Assembly (NCBI GenBank): GCA_041685115.1
Contig: JAWLGK010000013.1
Span: 31,961-95,960, forward strand
DNA from: JALOAT01 sp041685115
GTDB taxonomy: Bacteria; Pseudomonadota; Gammaproteobacteria; Thiohalomonadales; Thiohalomonadaceae
Direction of reading: 5' to 3'
DNA length: 64,000 nucleotides
Shown in pieces: positions 7,907-16,411 of this stretch. The position numbers and the translations under genes were made by a program. The notes under the pieces were generated by a model. It searched no databases. It saw only the letters and a list, made by a program, of their open reading frames with translations, and was not told where the DNA came from. Position 1 is the stretch's first letter. Every line of letters starts with the position of its first letter.

Positions 7907-7946
7907 GCAAGAAACCGCCGAACGCCGAGAACGCAATGCAGTCGGC

Positions 7947-8023
7947 GTAGGTCACGTTGCGCAGCTACGTGACATTCTCCCTGTCGCGTTGTCACGCAGC
8001 CGCTATGCGTCAACGTGACCTAC
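7947..8023. repeat. Single REP pair (BIME)
   Basis: Begins GTAGGTCACGTTGCGCAGCT then ACGTGAC, and ends with the inverted CAACGTGACCTAC. These are the same outer arms as in the large tandem array at 36.3-37.3 kb. The second half is degenerate. It lies downstream of one gene and downstream of the convergent phnA gene. Confidence 0.8.
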
Positions 8024-8175
8024 GGCACTCGTGTCCATCCTCACCTGCGGCGCTCACAGCCACCCCGGTGAACGCGATGAGAGCCGGGGGCCACCGCCGC
8101 TCCAGAAGGGAATGGACTTCGGCTTTCGCCACCCTGCCAAGGGGCGATCCGTCGCCCCCGCAACTGTGGCGTGAC

Positions 8176-8754
8176 TCAGGCCTTCTTCACGAATTTGGTG
8201 AGGATGACGATGTGCTGGCCGTTCACGCGGCCTTCGATCTGCCCCGGCTCGTCCGGCACCAGGGAGATACCGCGCACGGCGGTGCCGCGCTTGGCGGTGA
8301 AGTTGGCGCCCTTCACGTTCAGGTCCTTGACCAGCGTGACCGTGTCGCCCGCTTCGAGCACCGCACCGTAGCAGTCCATGTGGCGGGTGGCCTCTTCCTG
8401 GGGCTGGCCCTCGCCGGTGGCCTCTGCCCAGGCGCGCGTGTCGTCGTCCAGGTAGAGCATGTCCAGCAGGTCCTGCGGCCAGCCCTCGCCGCTCAGGCGG
8501 GTCAGCATGCGCCAGGCCAGCACCTGCACGGCAGGCACCTGACTCCACATGCTGTCGTTGAGGCAACGCCAGTGGTTGGGTTCGGTCGTGTCCGGGTCGT
8601 CGATCTGTTCGCGGCAGGTGGCGCACAGCAGGGCGCAGCGCTCGGCGCTGCCGTCGGAGTCGGGCGGGACCTCATAGACGTCGAGGTCGTCGGTGGCGCC
8701 GCACAGTTCGCACTTGGAACCGCTGCGCGCGTGCAGGGCTTGTTCGGTGGTCAT
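8176..8754 (-). CDS. phnA: PhnA family zinc-ribbon protein
   Basis: 192 residues. The N-terminal zinc ribbon has CELC and CALLCATC, and the C-terminal PhnA domain carries DCYGAVLEAGDTVTLVKDLNVKG, FTAKRGTAVRGISL and HIVILTKFVKK. Despite its name the family is not required for phosphonate breakdown in most bacteria and its role is unknown. The frame is open upstream, but the ATG at 8754 begins the conserved MTTEQALHARSGSKCELCG and is the family start. It ends near a REP pair. Confidence 0.88.
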   Translation of the reverse strand: MTTEQALHARSGSKCELCGATDDLDVYEVPPDSDGSAERCALLCATCREQIDDPDTTEPNHWRCLNDSMWSQVPAVQVLAWRMLTRLSGEGWPQDLLDMLYLDDDTRAWAEATGEGQPQEEATRHMDCYGAVLEAGDTVTLVKDLNVKGANFTAKRGTAVRGISLVPDEPGQIEGRVNGQHIVILTKFVKKA

Positions 8755-8836
8755 TAGGCGTCTTCCGTTTTTGCGGGGCCGCGTATTATGCCGCAATGAC
8801 CGCGCCCGGGGGCGCGGCATCGCCCTGCCGCGCCTG

Positions 8837-9772
8837 TCACGGCTCCGGTGACGGGGCCTGGGACAGGCCTTCGTCCCAGTAGGGCCGCTCGCCGAAGCGT
8901 TCGGCGAGGAAGGCCACCAGGGCGCGCACCCGCTCCGGCAGGAAGCGGCGCGAGGGATAAACCGCGCAGGCGTGGATGGTGGGCAGGCGATACTGCGGCA
9001 ATAAAGGCACCAGCCGCCCCTCCAGGATGGCGCGGTAGGCAATGAAGGTGGGCGTGGCCACGATGCCGAGCCCCGCGGCGGCGGCCTCCAGGAGCATGTC
9101 GCCGTTGTTGGCGCGCATGCGCACGGGCAGGCGTGCCGCGACGACGCGGCCCCGGTCATCCGTGAAACGCCACTGCTGCGCCTCGGGCACATTGGCGTAC
9201 ACCAGCCCCTGGTGCTCGGCCAGTTCGCGCGGCTCGCGCGGCGTCCCGTGACGGGCGAGATAGCCCGGGCTTGCACACAACACGGTGCGGATCGGTGCCA
9301 GTGGACGGGCCACCAGGCTGGAATCCTCCAAATGGCCGATCCGCACCGCCAGCTCGAATCCCTCCTCCACCATGTTGACCTCGCGGTCGTTCAGGTCCAC
9401 GTCGAGGATCACGCCCGGGTGGCGTTCGGCGAAGGCGGTGAGGGCGGGATTGAGGTGCAACAGGCCGAACGACAGCGGCGCGGCCAGGCGCACCCGGCCG
9501 CGGAGCGCCGCGCGCCCCGCGCTCACCGCCTGCTCGGCCTCGCCCAGCTCGGCGAGGATGGCCACGGCACGGCGGTGCAATTCGTGACCGGCATCGGTCA
9601 GGGCCAGGCGCCGCGTGGTGCGATGCAGCAGCTGCACGCCCAGGTGCGCCTCCAGCTCGGCCACCCGGCGGCTCACCACCGACTTGGCAAGGTTCAGGCG
9701 TTCGGCAGCGGCACTGAAGCTGCCGGCGTCCACCACGGCGGCAAAAGAGGTCAGGGCGTCGAAGCGGTCCAT
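8837..9772 (-). CDS. LysR family transcriptional regulator
   Basis: 311 residues: N-terminal helix-turn-helix (FDALTSFAAVVDAGSFSAAAERLNLAKSVVSRRVAELEAHLG) and a C-terminal periplasmic-binding-protein-like effector domain of the CrgA/DsdC-like group (VRLAAPLSFGLLHLNPAL, ELAVRIGHLEDSSLVAR). It is transcribed divergently from the pirin gene, with 87 bases between the starts. A LysR regulator next to pirin is a common arrangement and suggests it controls that gene. Start at 9772 from the family N-terminus. Confidence 0.9.
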   Translation of the reverse strand: MDRFDALTSFAAVVDAGSFSAAAERLNLAKSVVSRRVAELEAHLGVQLLHRTTRRLALTDAGHELHRRAVAILAELGEAEQAVSAGRAALRGRVRLAAPLSFGLLHLNPALTAFAERHPGVILDVDLNDREVNMVEEGFELAVRIGHLEDSSLVARPLAPIRTVLCASPGYLARHGTPREPRELAEHQGLVYANVPEAQQWRFTDDRGRVVAARLPVRMRANNGDMLLEAAAAGLGIVATPTFIAYRAILEGRLVPLLPQYRLPTIHACAVYPSRRFLPERVRALVAFLAERFGERPYWDEGLSQAPSPEP

Positions 9773-9859
9773 TGTTCCGATTTTCGCAATAGTCTTTTCT
9801 TGTTTTACACCTTTGCCAGCACTTACGGAACGATAAACTGCAAACATCACGAAAGCGAG

Positions 9860-10708
9860 ATGCTGCACATGCTGGACCCCACGAAACCCCGTCCCGTCCT
9901 CCAGGTGGTGAGTGGCCTGGAAACCTCCGATGGCGCCGGGGTGCGCCTGACCCGGGTCATCGGCGGCCCCCAGTTGCCCATGCTCGACCCGTTCCTGCTG
10001 CTGGACGATTTCCGCTCCGACGACCCGGAGGACTACATCGCCGGCTTCCCCGCCCACCCCCACCGCGGCTTCGAGACCGTCACCTACCTGCTGGCCGGGC
10101 GCATGCGTCACCGGGACAGCGCCGGGCACAGCGGGGTGATCGCGGCGGGCGGTGTACAGTGGATGACCGCGGGCCGCGGCATCGTCCATTCGGAGATGCC
10201 GGAGCAGGAGGACGGCCTGCTGGCCGGTTTCCAGCTGTGGGTGAACCTGCCCGCGGCCGAGAAGATGCGCGCACCGCGCTACCAGGAACGGGAGGCGGCG
10301 GCCATTCCGGTGGAGAGGCGCCCGGGCGTCGAACTGCGTGTCATCGCCGGCACCAGCGGCGGCGGGGTGACCGGTCCCGTGCGCGAACTCATCACGCCGG
10401 TGACCTACCTGGATATCCGTCTCGATGCTGGCGGCGCGCTGGGCGAGCCCCTGCCGCCGGACTGGAATGCCCTGCTGTACGTGATCGAGGGCGCCGTGAC
10501 CGTAGTGGGACGGCCGCTCGCGGCCCGTCAGCTGGCGCGCCTCGGCGAAGGCGACGGGGTGGCGTTACGTGCCGAGGCGCCGAGCCGCCTGCTGCTCATC
10601 GCCGGGCGCCCGCTCAACGAACCGGTGGCCCGCCACGGGCCCTTCGTCATGAACACCGCGGAAGAGGTCCGCCAGGCCTTCCACGATTACCAGGCCGGGC
10701 GCTTTTGA
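9860..10708 (+). CDS. Pirin family protein
   Basis: 282 residues of the bicupin pirin family. The metal-binding motif HPHRGFETVTYLL and the later HSEMP supply the usual three His and one Glu of the N-terminal cupin; the C-terminal cupin is also present. Bacterial pirins are iron proteins, some with quercetinase-like activity, and act as redox sensors. A second in-frame ATG nine bases later is possible. Divergent to a LysR regulator and followed by cytochrome b561 after 19 bases. Confidence 0.9.
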   Translation: MLHMLDPTKPRPVLQVVSGLETSDGAGVRLTRVIGGPQLPMLDPFLLLDDFRSDDPEDYIAGFPAHPHRGFETVTYLLAGRMRHRDSAGHSGVIAAGGVQWMTAGRGIVHSEMPEQEDGLLAGFQLWVNLPAAEKMRAPRYQEREAAAIPVERRPGVELRVIAGTSGGGVTGPVRELITPVTYLDIRLDAGGALGEPLPPDWNALLYVIEGAVTVVGRPLAARQLARLGEGDGVALRAEAPSRLLLIAGRPLNEPVARHGPFVMNTAEEVRQAFHDYQAGRF

Positions 10709-10727
10709 CAGCGAGGGGGCTTTGAGC

Positions 10728-11273
10728 ATGCGATGGAAAAACGATGAAACCCGTTACGGCGCTGTGGCAGTGACCCTGCACTGGCTGGCCGCCGTGACCG
10801 TGTTCGGCCTGTTCGCGCTGGGTCTGTGGATGACCGGACTCACCTACTACGACCCGTGGTACCGGCTGGGGCCGTGGTGGCACAGGAGCCTTGGTGTCCT
10901 GCTGTTCGGGCTGATGGTCGTGCGCCTCGGCTGGCGGCTCCTCAACATCCACCCGTCGCCGCTACCGACACATACCCCCTGGGAGCGCATTGGCGCGCAG
11001 GTGGTGCACGGGCTGCTGTACTTGTTGCTGTTTTGCGTGATGCTCAGCGGCTACCTCATTTCCACCGCGGACGGACGCGCCGTGTCGGTGTTCGGCTGGT
11101 TTGCCGTCCCCGCCCTCGTCACGGGCATCGAAAATCAGGAGGACCTGGCCGGGACGGTCCACCTGTGGCTTGCCATCACCTTGGTCGGCTTGGCCGTGCT
11201 GCACGCCCTGGCCGCGCTCAAGCACCACTTCATCGACAAGGACCGCACCCTGGCACGCATGCTGGGCCGGTAA
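10728..11273 (+). CDS. Cytochrome b561 family protein
   Basis: 181 residues, four transmembrane helices. Conserved haem-ligand histidines occur in VTLHWLAAV, WWHRSLGV, VVHGLLYLLL and VHLWLAITL...LHALAALKHH. This diheme b-type cytochrome family moves electrons across or within the membrane. GAGGGGG precedes the ATG at 10728. The YceI-like gene follows by 21 bases, the common yceJ-yceI pair. Confidence 0.9.
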   Translation: MRWKNDETRYGAVAVTLHWLAAVTVFGLFALGLWMTGLTYYDPWYRLGPWWHRSLGVLLFGLMVVRLGWRLLNIHPSPLPTHTPWERIGAQVVHGLLYLLLFCVMLSGYLISTADGRAVSVFGWFAVPALVTGIENQEDLAGTVHLWLAITLVGLAVLHALAALKHHFIDKDRTLARMLGR

Positions 11274-11294
11274 TCAACCCTAGAGGAAACCACC

Positions 11295-11867
11295 ATGAAG
11301 AAGACCGTTCTGCTTCCCCTGTTGTTCGGCCTCGCCGGCGCCTTGCCCGCACAGGCCGAGGATTACGTCATCGACGCGGACGGCGCCCACGCCTACATCC
11401 GCTTCAAGATCAAACACCTCGGCTACAGCTGGCTGGGCGGACGCTTCAACGATTTCAAGGGGACGTTCAGCTATGACGAGAAGAATCCGGGTGCGGCGAA
11501 GGTGAACGTCACCATCGACCCGGCCAGCATCGATTCCAATCACGCCGAACGCGACAAGCACCTGCGCGACAAGGATTTCCTCAATGTGAAGAAGTTTCCC
11601 GAGTCACGCTTCGTGAGCACGCGCTTTGAAGACCTGGGCCAGGGCAAGGCGCGGCTCACCGGCGAGTTCACGCTGCGCGGCGTGACGCGCCCGCTGACCA
11701 TCGACGTGGAGCAGATCGGTCACGGCCCGGACCCGTGGGGCGGCTACCGCCGCGGCTTCCATGGCGTCACCGCCTTCAAGCTGGCTGACTACGGGATCGA
11801 TTACGACCTCGGGCCGGCCTCGCAGACGGTCTTTCTGGAACTCTCGGTGGAAGGCATCCGCCAGTAG
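11295..11867 (+). CDS. YceI family periplasmic protein
   Basis: 190 residues. The signal peptide (MKKTVLLPLLFGLAGALPAQA) is followed by the YceI lipocalin-like barrel: DADGAHAYIRFKIKHLGYSWLGGRFNDFKG, IDSNHAERDKHLRDKDFLNVKKFPE and the terminal SVEGIR. YceI proteins bind polyisoprenoid or quinone-like amphiphiles in the periplasm. AGAGGA lies before the ATG. It is in operon with the cytochrome b561 gene. Confidence 0.93.
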   Translation: MKKTVLLPLLFGLAGALPAQAEDYVIDADGAHAYIRFKIKHLGYSWLGGRFNDFKGTFSYDEKNPGAAKVNVTIDPASIDSNHAERDKHLRDKDFLNVKKFPESRFVSTRFEDLGQGKARLTGEFTLRGVTRPLTIDVEQIGHGPDPWGGYRRGFHGVTAFKLADYGIDYDLGPASQTVFLELSVEGIRQ

Positions 11868-11883
11868 GGAGGGAAACGCGTTG

Positions 11884-11990
11884 TTCAACGCAGAGGCGCA
11901 GAGATCGTAGAGGACACAGAGGGTGGCTCAGGGCGTCGAGCGGAAGCCGGCCTGCGTTATTTCTCTGTGCCTCTGCGTCTCTGCGTTGAA
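11884..11990. repeat. Hairpin repeat, CACAGAG family (copy 2)
   Basis: Arms TTCAACGCAGAGGCGCAGAG and CTCTGCGTCTCTGCGTTGAA are nearly perfect inverted repeats about 100 bases apart. It lies between the convergent yceI-like and FHA genes and may act as a bidirectional terminator structure. Best preserved of the four copies in the window. Confidence 0.75.
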
Positions 11991-12005
11991 TTCCTGATCC
12001 GGGCT

Positions 12006-12389
12006 TCAGTCCTTCTCGGTGGTGTAATAGACGCCGGGGATGAAGGTCTTCTTGATCATGCGCGTCTCGCTGAGTTCCGCATGGTCATCCGCGAAGAAGC
12101 GGAAGAAGGTTTTGCCGATACGCAACACGTCGCCGTCCACCAAGGCATGCACGGTGATGCGCCGGTCGTTCACGAAGGTGCCGTTGGTACTGTTCTGGTC
12201 GCGCAGGATCCAGTCGCCTGACGCTGCATCCGCCGCGCCTTGCTTGAACTCGATCAACGCGTGCATCCGGCTGGCGAGTTCATCGTCGATGCGCAGCTGG
12301 TTGTCCTCGCCACGCCCGATGCGAAATGCCGGTGTTTCGATCGGCACTGTCACACCGGGAACCCCGTTGATTTGCACCAGAATTGCCAT
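12006..12389 (-). CDS. FHA domain protein
   Basis: 127 residues, a single forkhead-associated domain: FRIGRGEDNQLRIDDELASRMHALIEF, then DQNSTNGTFVNDRRI, with the phosphothreonine-binding Arg, Ser-Arg-x-His and Asn-Gly positions intact. FHA proteins bind phospho-Thr peptides of Ser/Thr kinase targets. No kinase or phosphatase is nearby. A tail ending in PGVYYTTEKD follows the domain. Confidence 0.9.
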   Translation of the reverse strand: MAILVQINGVPGVTVPIETPAFRIGRGEDNQLRIDDELASRMHALIEFKQGAADAASGDWILRDQNSTNGTFVNDRRITVHALVDGDVLRIGKTFFRFFADDHAELSETRMIKKTFIPGVYYTTEKD

Positions 12390-12516
12390 TCCTTAATCCC
12401 CCTGTTCCTGGCGCTCAACTATATCCCAGATCCTGCGGCGAACGCCGCCGCCACAAGGGCGGATGTGAACACGTTCACAGGCCCGCACGGGCAGGTACGA
12501 CTGGATGGGAATTCCC

Positions 12517-12543
12517 GTAGGAGCGGCCTGAGGCCGCTCCTAC
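12517..12543. repeat. Perfect 27-bp REP-like palindrome
   Basis: GTAGGAGCGGCCT and AGGCCGCTCCTAC are 13-base arms around one G. It begins with GTAG, the tetranucleotide typical of REP sequences. It lies eight bases beyond the stop of the bacteriohemerythrin gene and could end its transcript. A shorter degenerate form is at about 16906-16927. Confidence 0.7.
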
Positions 12544-12550
12544 GCCGTCG

Positions 12551-12985
12551 TCAGAAGAATTTGCGCAGCCAGGTCTTTTTTACGCCGCCCTTGAGCACCA
12601 CCGGTGCGTACTGGCGATCGACCTTGTTGATGTGGTCCATGAGCCAGTCCTTGAGAAAATACAGCAGTTCCATCCCCACCTTGTGGTCGCCGGCGCGGAA
12701 CTGGCGCTGGAACTCGATGACTCGCGCGGCGATCTTGTCGTGGACGGCCTTGTGGGCATCGTAGTCGGGATAATCGAACAGGCGCAGCACGCACTCCTCC
12801 ACGGCGAAATGGACGCGCGTGTATTCCACCAGGTCGTCGAGTACTTTCTCGAGGGCCTCGGCCGGCCTCTTGGTGGTGATGGCGTCGTAGAGCTGATTGA
12901 TGAGCTCGACCAGGCGCTTGTGCTGCTCGTCGATTTCCTGAATATCGATGCTGAACTCGTCACTCCAGGTGATCAGCTTGGGCAT
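12551..12985 (-). CDS. Bacteriohemerythrin
   Basis: 144 residues, a four-helix hemerythrin with all diiron ligands in canonical spacing: His22, His59, Glu63, His78, His82, His118 and Asp123. It binds O2 reversibly and in bacteria serves O2 delivery, storage or sensing. Single domain, no chemotaxis or GGDEF module attached. The C-terminal extension KGGVKKTWLRKFF is basic. It is monocistronic, with a palindrome just after its stop. Confidence 0.93.
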   Translation of the reverse strand: MPKLITWSDEFSIDIQEIDEQHKRLVELINQLYDAITTKRPAEALEKVLDDLVEYTRVHFAVEECVLRLFDYPDYDAHKAVHDKIAARVIEFQRQFRAGDHKVGMELLYFLKDWLMDHINKVDRQYAPVVLKGGVKKTWLRKFF

Positions 12986-13165
12986 TTGAATTCCTCGGCA
13001 ATGATGGTTTCAAGGGGCAACCGCGGTTGCTGGCAGCCTTACAGGCTGTGGGGCATTTATGACCGGTTCTTCGGCCAAGGACAATCCCTTTTGCAGCTCG
13101 CGCGCTCAACGGGTCCCCTGCCCACTCCCCCGAAGGAACGACTACGCGACCTGCCCCCCCGAACG

Positions 13166-14368
13166 TCAGTAGAGCAAGACTGCGCGCCGCTCCTCATGCC
13201 AGGCCTGTTCGTCCGGCACCGCCAGGGCGTCCAGGTCCGCGGGCGCGGCGGCCGGGTCGTCCACCCATTGGCGTAGCAGCGCGCTGCCGTTGATGAGGTC
13301 GATGGCGAGCCGCTCGTGCTCGTATTCGTAGGGGAAGTCGCGCCAGAGCGGGTAGTCGGGCCGCAGGCTGCGCAGGGCCTTGAAGGCCAGCGCCTGCACG
13401 CGCCAGGGGCGGAACGCCGCGTGGTCGTAGGCCGGGTCGTCGACGTGGATCTGTACGCCGGCGCAGAGCCGGCCCGCGTGTTTGTGGAAGGTCGGCTCGA
13501 ACCAGCATTCGCGCAGGCGGCAACCCTGTAGCCAGTGCGGGGCCATGGCCGCCATGGTCGCGAGGAGTTCATGGGGCGCCAGGTCCGGTGCACCGAACAG
13601 TTCCAGCGGCCGGGTGGTGCCACGGCCTTCCGACAAGGTGGTGCCCTCGAGCATCACCGTGCCCGGATAGCAGCGCGCCATGGCCAGATTGGGCGCATTG
13701 GGGCTCGGGTTCACCCAGCTGCGCTCGCCGAGGGGCCAGCCAAAACCGGGGGCCTCCCCGGGTTGCCAGCCCTGCACGGTGATCACCTCGCATTCCACGT
13801 CGAGGCGCAGGGTGGCAACGAACCAGCGCGCCAGCTCGCCGAGGGTGAGGCCGTGGCGCATGGGCATGGCCCCCGCACCCACGAAGCTCTCCCAGCCCGG
13901 GCGCAGCGTCAGCCCCTCCACCGGCCGCCCCACGGGGTTCGGGCGGTCCAGCACCCACACCGCCTTGCCGGATTCCGCAGCGGCCTCCAGCACGTAGCGC
14001 AGGGTGGTGATGAAGGTGTAGATGCGGCAGCCCAGGTCCTGCAGATCGACCAGCAGCACGTCGAAGCTGTCCATCATGGCGACGGTGGGGCGGCGCACCT
14101 CGCCGTACAGGCTGAACACCGGGATGCCGTGCACCGGGTCGTGGAAGTCCGGCGACTCCATCATGTTGTCCTGCTTGTCGCCGCGCAGGCCGTGCTGCGG
14201 ACCGAAGGCGGCGCTCAGGCGGATGTCCGGGAGGCCGGCCAGGGCGTCGAGGCTGTGGGTAAGGTCCTGCGTCACCGAGGCCGGATGGGCGAGCACGGCC
14301 ACGCGTCGCCCGGCCAGCGGCCGGCGCAGTGCAGGTTCCGTGAGGAAACGATCAAGGCCGAATTTCAT
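13166..14368 (-). CDS. DUF1343 family exo-beta-N-acetylmuramidase (NamZ-like)
   Basis: 400 residues matching DUF1343/NamZ: VAVLAHPASVTQDLTHSLDAL, AAFGPQHGLRGDKQDNM, VFSLYGEVRRPT, LLVDLQDLGCRIYTFITTL, DRPNPVGR and LEGTTLSEGRGTTRPLELFG. NamZ of Bacillus removes terminal MurNAc from peptidoglycan fragments, so a cell-wall recycling role is likely. No signal peptide is evident from the ATG at 14368. The upstream DOMON-like gene overlaps it by 17 bases, indicating translational coupling. Confidence 0.88.
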   Translation of the reverse strand: MKFGLDRFLTEPALRRPLAGRRVAVLAHPASVTQDLTHSLDALAGLPDIRLSAAFGPQHGLRGDKQDNMMESPDFHDPVHGIPVFSLYGEVRRPTVAMMDSFDVLLVDLQDLGCRIYTFITTLRYVLEAAAESGKAVWVLDRPNPVGRPVEGLTLRPGWESFVGAGAMPMRHGLTLGELARWFVATLRLDVECEVITVQGWQPGEAPGFGWPLGERSWVNPSPNAPNLAMARCYPGTVMLEGTTLSEGRGTTRPLELFGAPDLAPHELLATMAAMAPHWLQGCRLRECWFEPTFHKHAGRLCAGVQIHVDDPAYDHAAFRPWRVQALAFKALRSLRPDYPLWRDFPYEYEHERLAIDLINGSALLRQWVDDPAAAPADLDALAVPDEQAWHEERRAVLLY

Positions 14369-14924
14369 CGAGCTCCAGGACGAAGGCGTCGGGGTGGTGG
14401 AAATCGGGTTTGTCACAAGGATGGCAAAGCGCCCAATAGGACAGCGCACCGTCGGCATGCTCGACGACCGTGGCCACCCCGAGCCGCAGGCGTGCCGTGG
14501 CGTAGTGCGGCGGAAACAGCGCGAACGGCAGCGAGGCCGACAGTTCCAGCATCCTGGCCGTGCGGTGCACGCCCAAGCGCTGCGCCAGCGCCTGCGGATC
14601 GAGCGGCCAGGGACGGCGTTCGCGATAGCCGGCAAAGGCATAGGCCGCCCAGGCACCCGAGGGTGAAAGATTCAATTCGTGATAGGCCGCCTCGCCCACG
14701 CCCGCGATGAACAGTTCAAAGCAGGTGTGGCGCCACAGCCCGTCGGTGAAGCGCGGCCCGGCCGGCGCCGCGATACGCAGACGGGCGAGATCGGCGTGCA
14801 ACCGATAGTGCAGTTCCAGTGCATCGCCCGCACGCCTGACCGTGCCGTCGACCGCCTGCACGACCGGATCATCCGGTGCGGCGAACGGGATCAGCTGGAA
14901 GGTTTGCAGCGGGTCGTCGGGCAT
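14352..14924 (-). CDS. DOMON-like domain protein
   Basis: 190 residues. The sequence LHYRLHADLARLRI...GLWRHTCFELFI...YHELNLSPSGAWAAYAF...FHHPDAFVLELD matches the DOMON-like (MurB-associated) ligand-binding family, whose ligand is unknown. It overlaps the NamZ-like gene by 17 bases, and the cell-wall context fits. Start assigned at 14924; in-frame starts at 14999 and further upstream exist without strong ribosome sites, so the N-terminus is uncertain. Confidence 0.78.
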   Translation of the reverse strand: MPDDPLQTFQLIPFAAPDDPVVQAVDGTVRRAGDALELHYRLHADLARLRIAAPAGPRFTDGLWRHTCFELFIAGVGEAAYHELNLSPSGAWAAYAFAGYRERRPWPLDPQALAQRLGVHRTARMLELSASLPFALFPPHYATARLRLGVATVVEHADGALSYWALCHPCDKPDFHHPDAFVLELDEIRP

Positions 14925-15103
14925 GCACGAGAGGTTAGCAAAATCCGCCACCAGCCGGTCAGCCGCCTGGCGCGCCGTTACCCGGCCCGGCGCCGCCATC
15001 ACGGCTTGACTAACGTCAACGTGCGATCCCACTCCGGGCCATAGGATGGGTTTGGCTATCGTCCAGTACCGCAACGGACCGAAAGGAATCCAAGGGAGGA
15101 GTT

Positions 15104-15613
15104 ATGGTCAGGGGAATCCTGCTCATGGGGGCACTGCTGGTGACTGGCGGCGCCCTCGCCGCGCCGACAGTCATCTTCGACGACACCGCCTATGGCCTGG
15201 CCCAGGTCAGGGCCGGCACCACGGATATCAGCAACCGCTATTCACCGGTGAACACCGATGCGGCCGGACAGCCGGCGCTGACGGTGCGCGAGTTCCCGGG
15301 CGCCACGTCCACGGCCGACGTCATCGTACGCTGCACCAACGCGTTCAAAGAGCGCATGGTGGACTCGCCACTGACCCTGGATCGCAGCCCCCACGGCGAC
15401 GACGTGGTGATGCTGATGTTCCGTACGACCGCCGAAGCGCACCTGCTGGAATATGTCCTGGAACGCTTCGTGCGAACGCCCACCGGGGTGAGGTCCTACC
15501 GCTTCACACAGCGCATCCATGCCGACGCGGATATCCGTCCGGTGCTGATGCGCCAGCCTGGACGCATCGCAGAGCTGCTCAATCTGAATCTGCCGGTACG
15601 CCAGGCGATGTAA
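15104..15613 (+). CDS. Hypothetical exported protein
   Basis: 169 residues with a clear signal peptide (MVRGILLMGALLVTGGALAA) and a mature soluble domain containing one cysteine (IVRCTNAF). I do not recognise a family. GGGAGG precedes the ATG at 15104, a strong ribosome site. It stands alone between the divergent DOMON-like gene and an inverted-repeat element. Confidence 0.7.
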   Translation: MVRGILLMGALLVTGGALAAPTVIFDDTAYGLAQVRAGTTDISNRYSPVNTDAAGQPALTVREFPGATSTADVIVRCTNAFKERMVDSPLTLDRSPHGDDVVMLMFRTTAEAHLLEYVLERFVRTPTGVRSYRFTQRIHADADIRPVLMRQPGRIAELLNLNLPVRQAM

Positions 15614-15614
15614 A

Positions 15615-15761
15615 GGAAACGCTGATTCAATCGGCGTTTCCCGCGGCACATGGATGTGCGCCATTTCCGGCCGCCTAACGCTTGAAAATGAAGCCGGGCA
15701 AAACCACGCTTTTTGCTCATCGTGCGCTGAGCACGCCAGGATGGCTTTATTCAGCGCTTCC
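15615..15761. repeat. 147-bp element with terminal inverted repeats (MITE-like)
   Basis: The left end GGAAACGCTGATTCAATC and the inverse of the right end GGAAGCGCTGAATAAAGCC match at most positions, with no coding potential between. The left end also folds on itself (GGAAACGC/GCGTTTCC), which may end the preceding transcript. Structure fits a small non-autonomous element; no related transposase lies in the window. Confidence 0.5.
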
Positions 15762-15793
15762 TAAGCGGGTCAGCCCACACCGGGACGCCGGCG

Positions 15794-16411
15794 TCACAGG
15801 GCGCCGCTGTCTTGGAGCAACGCGTGGATCGCCTCGGCGATACGGCGATAGCCCGCCGCGTTGGGGTGGATGGTATCCGACTTGAGCGCGCGATCGGCGA
15901 GCACTTCCGGAATGACCTCTGCCTCCAGCGGCACCCGATGGCGCGCGGCGATATCGTGGTAGAAGGGCGCACTCTCCAGGCCAAACAGCGCCGGGCGCGG
16001 TACGCCGAGCAACAGCACCGGAATGCCGCGCTCACGAATCATCACCACCATGCGCTCCAGGTTCTGCGTCGCGGCCTCCAGGCTCACCTTGCGCAGCATG
16101 TCGTTGCCGCCCAGGCACAGGAGCACCAGTTGCGGTTCGTGCTCAGCGAGTACGTCAGAAAGGCGCGCCAGCCCATCGGCGGTGACCTCGCCCGGCACGC
16201 CCGCGTTGATCACCCGCCGGCCGCTCAAGCGCTCCAGCACGGCCGGATAGCTGTCGTCGCGGGCGGCGCCGGTACCATAGGTAAGACTGTCGCCGAAGGC
16301 GAGGATCACCGCGTCCGGGGCGAGCGGTGACCACTGCGGCGCACGGCCGCAGCCGGCGAGCGCCACCAGTACGAGAAGCCAAGGGACGACGAAACGGGCC
16401 GTGCGATGCAT
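15794..16411 (-). CDS. SGNH-family arylesterase/lysophospholipase lipoprotein (TesA-like)
   Basis: 205 residues. The lipoprotein signal ends in LVALAGC (Cys21). The SGNH blocks are present: block I GDSLTYG with nucleophile Ser42, Gly in NAGVPGE, GGNDML, and the Asp-His pair in SDTIHPNAAGY. It resembles TesA/arylesterase enzymes that hydrolyse short thioesters or lysophospholipids, but here it is lipid-anchored rather than free in the periplasm. Confidence 0.88.
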   Translation of the reverse strand: MHRTARFVVPWLLVLVALAGCGRAPQWSPLAPDAVILAFGDSLTYGTGAARDDSYPAVLERLSGRRVINAGVPGEVTADGLARLSDVLAEHEPQLVLLCLGGNDMLRKVSLEAATQNLERMVVMIRERGIPVLLLGVPRPALFGLESAPFYHDIAARHRVPLEAEVIPEVLADRALKSDTIHPNAAGYRRIAEAIHALLQDSGAL

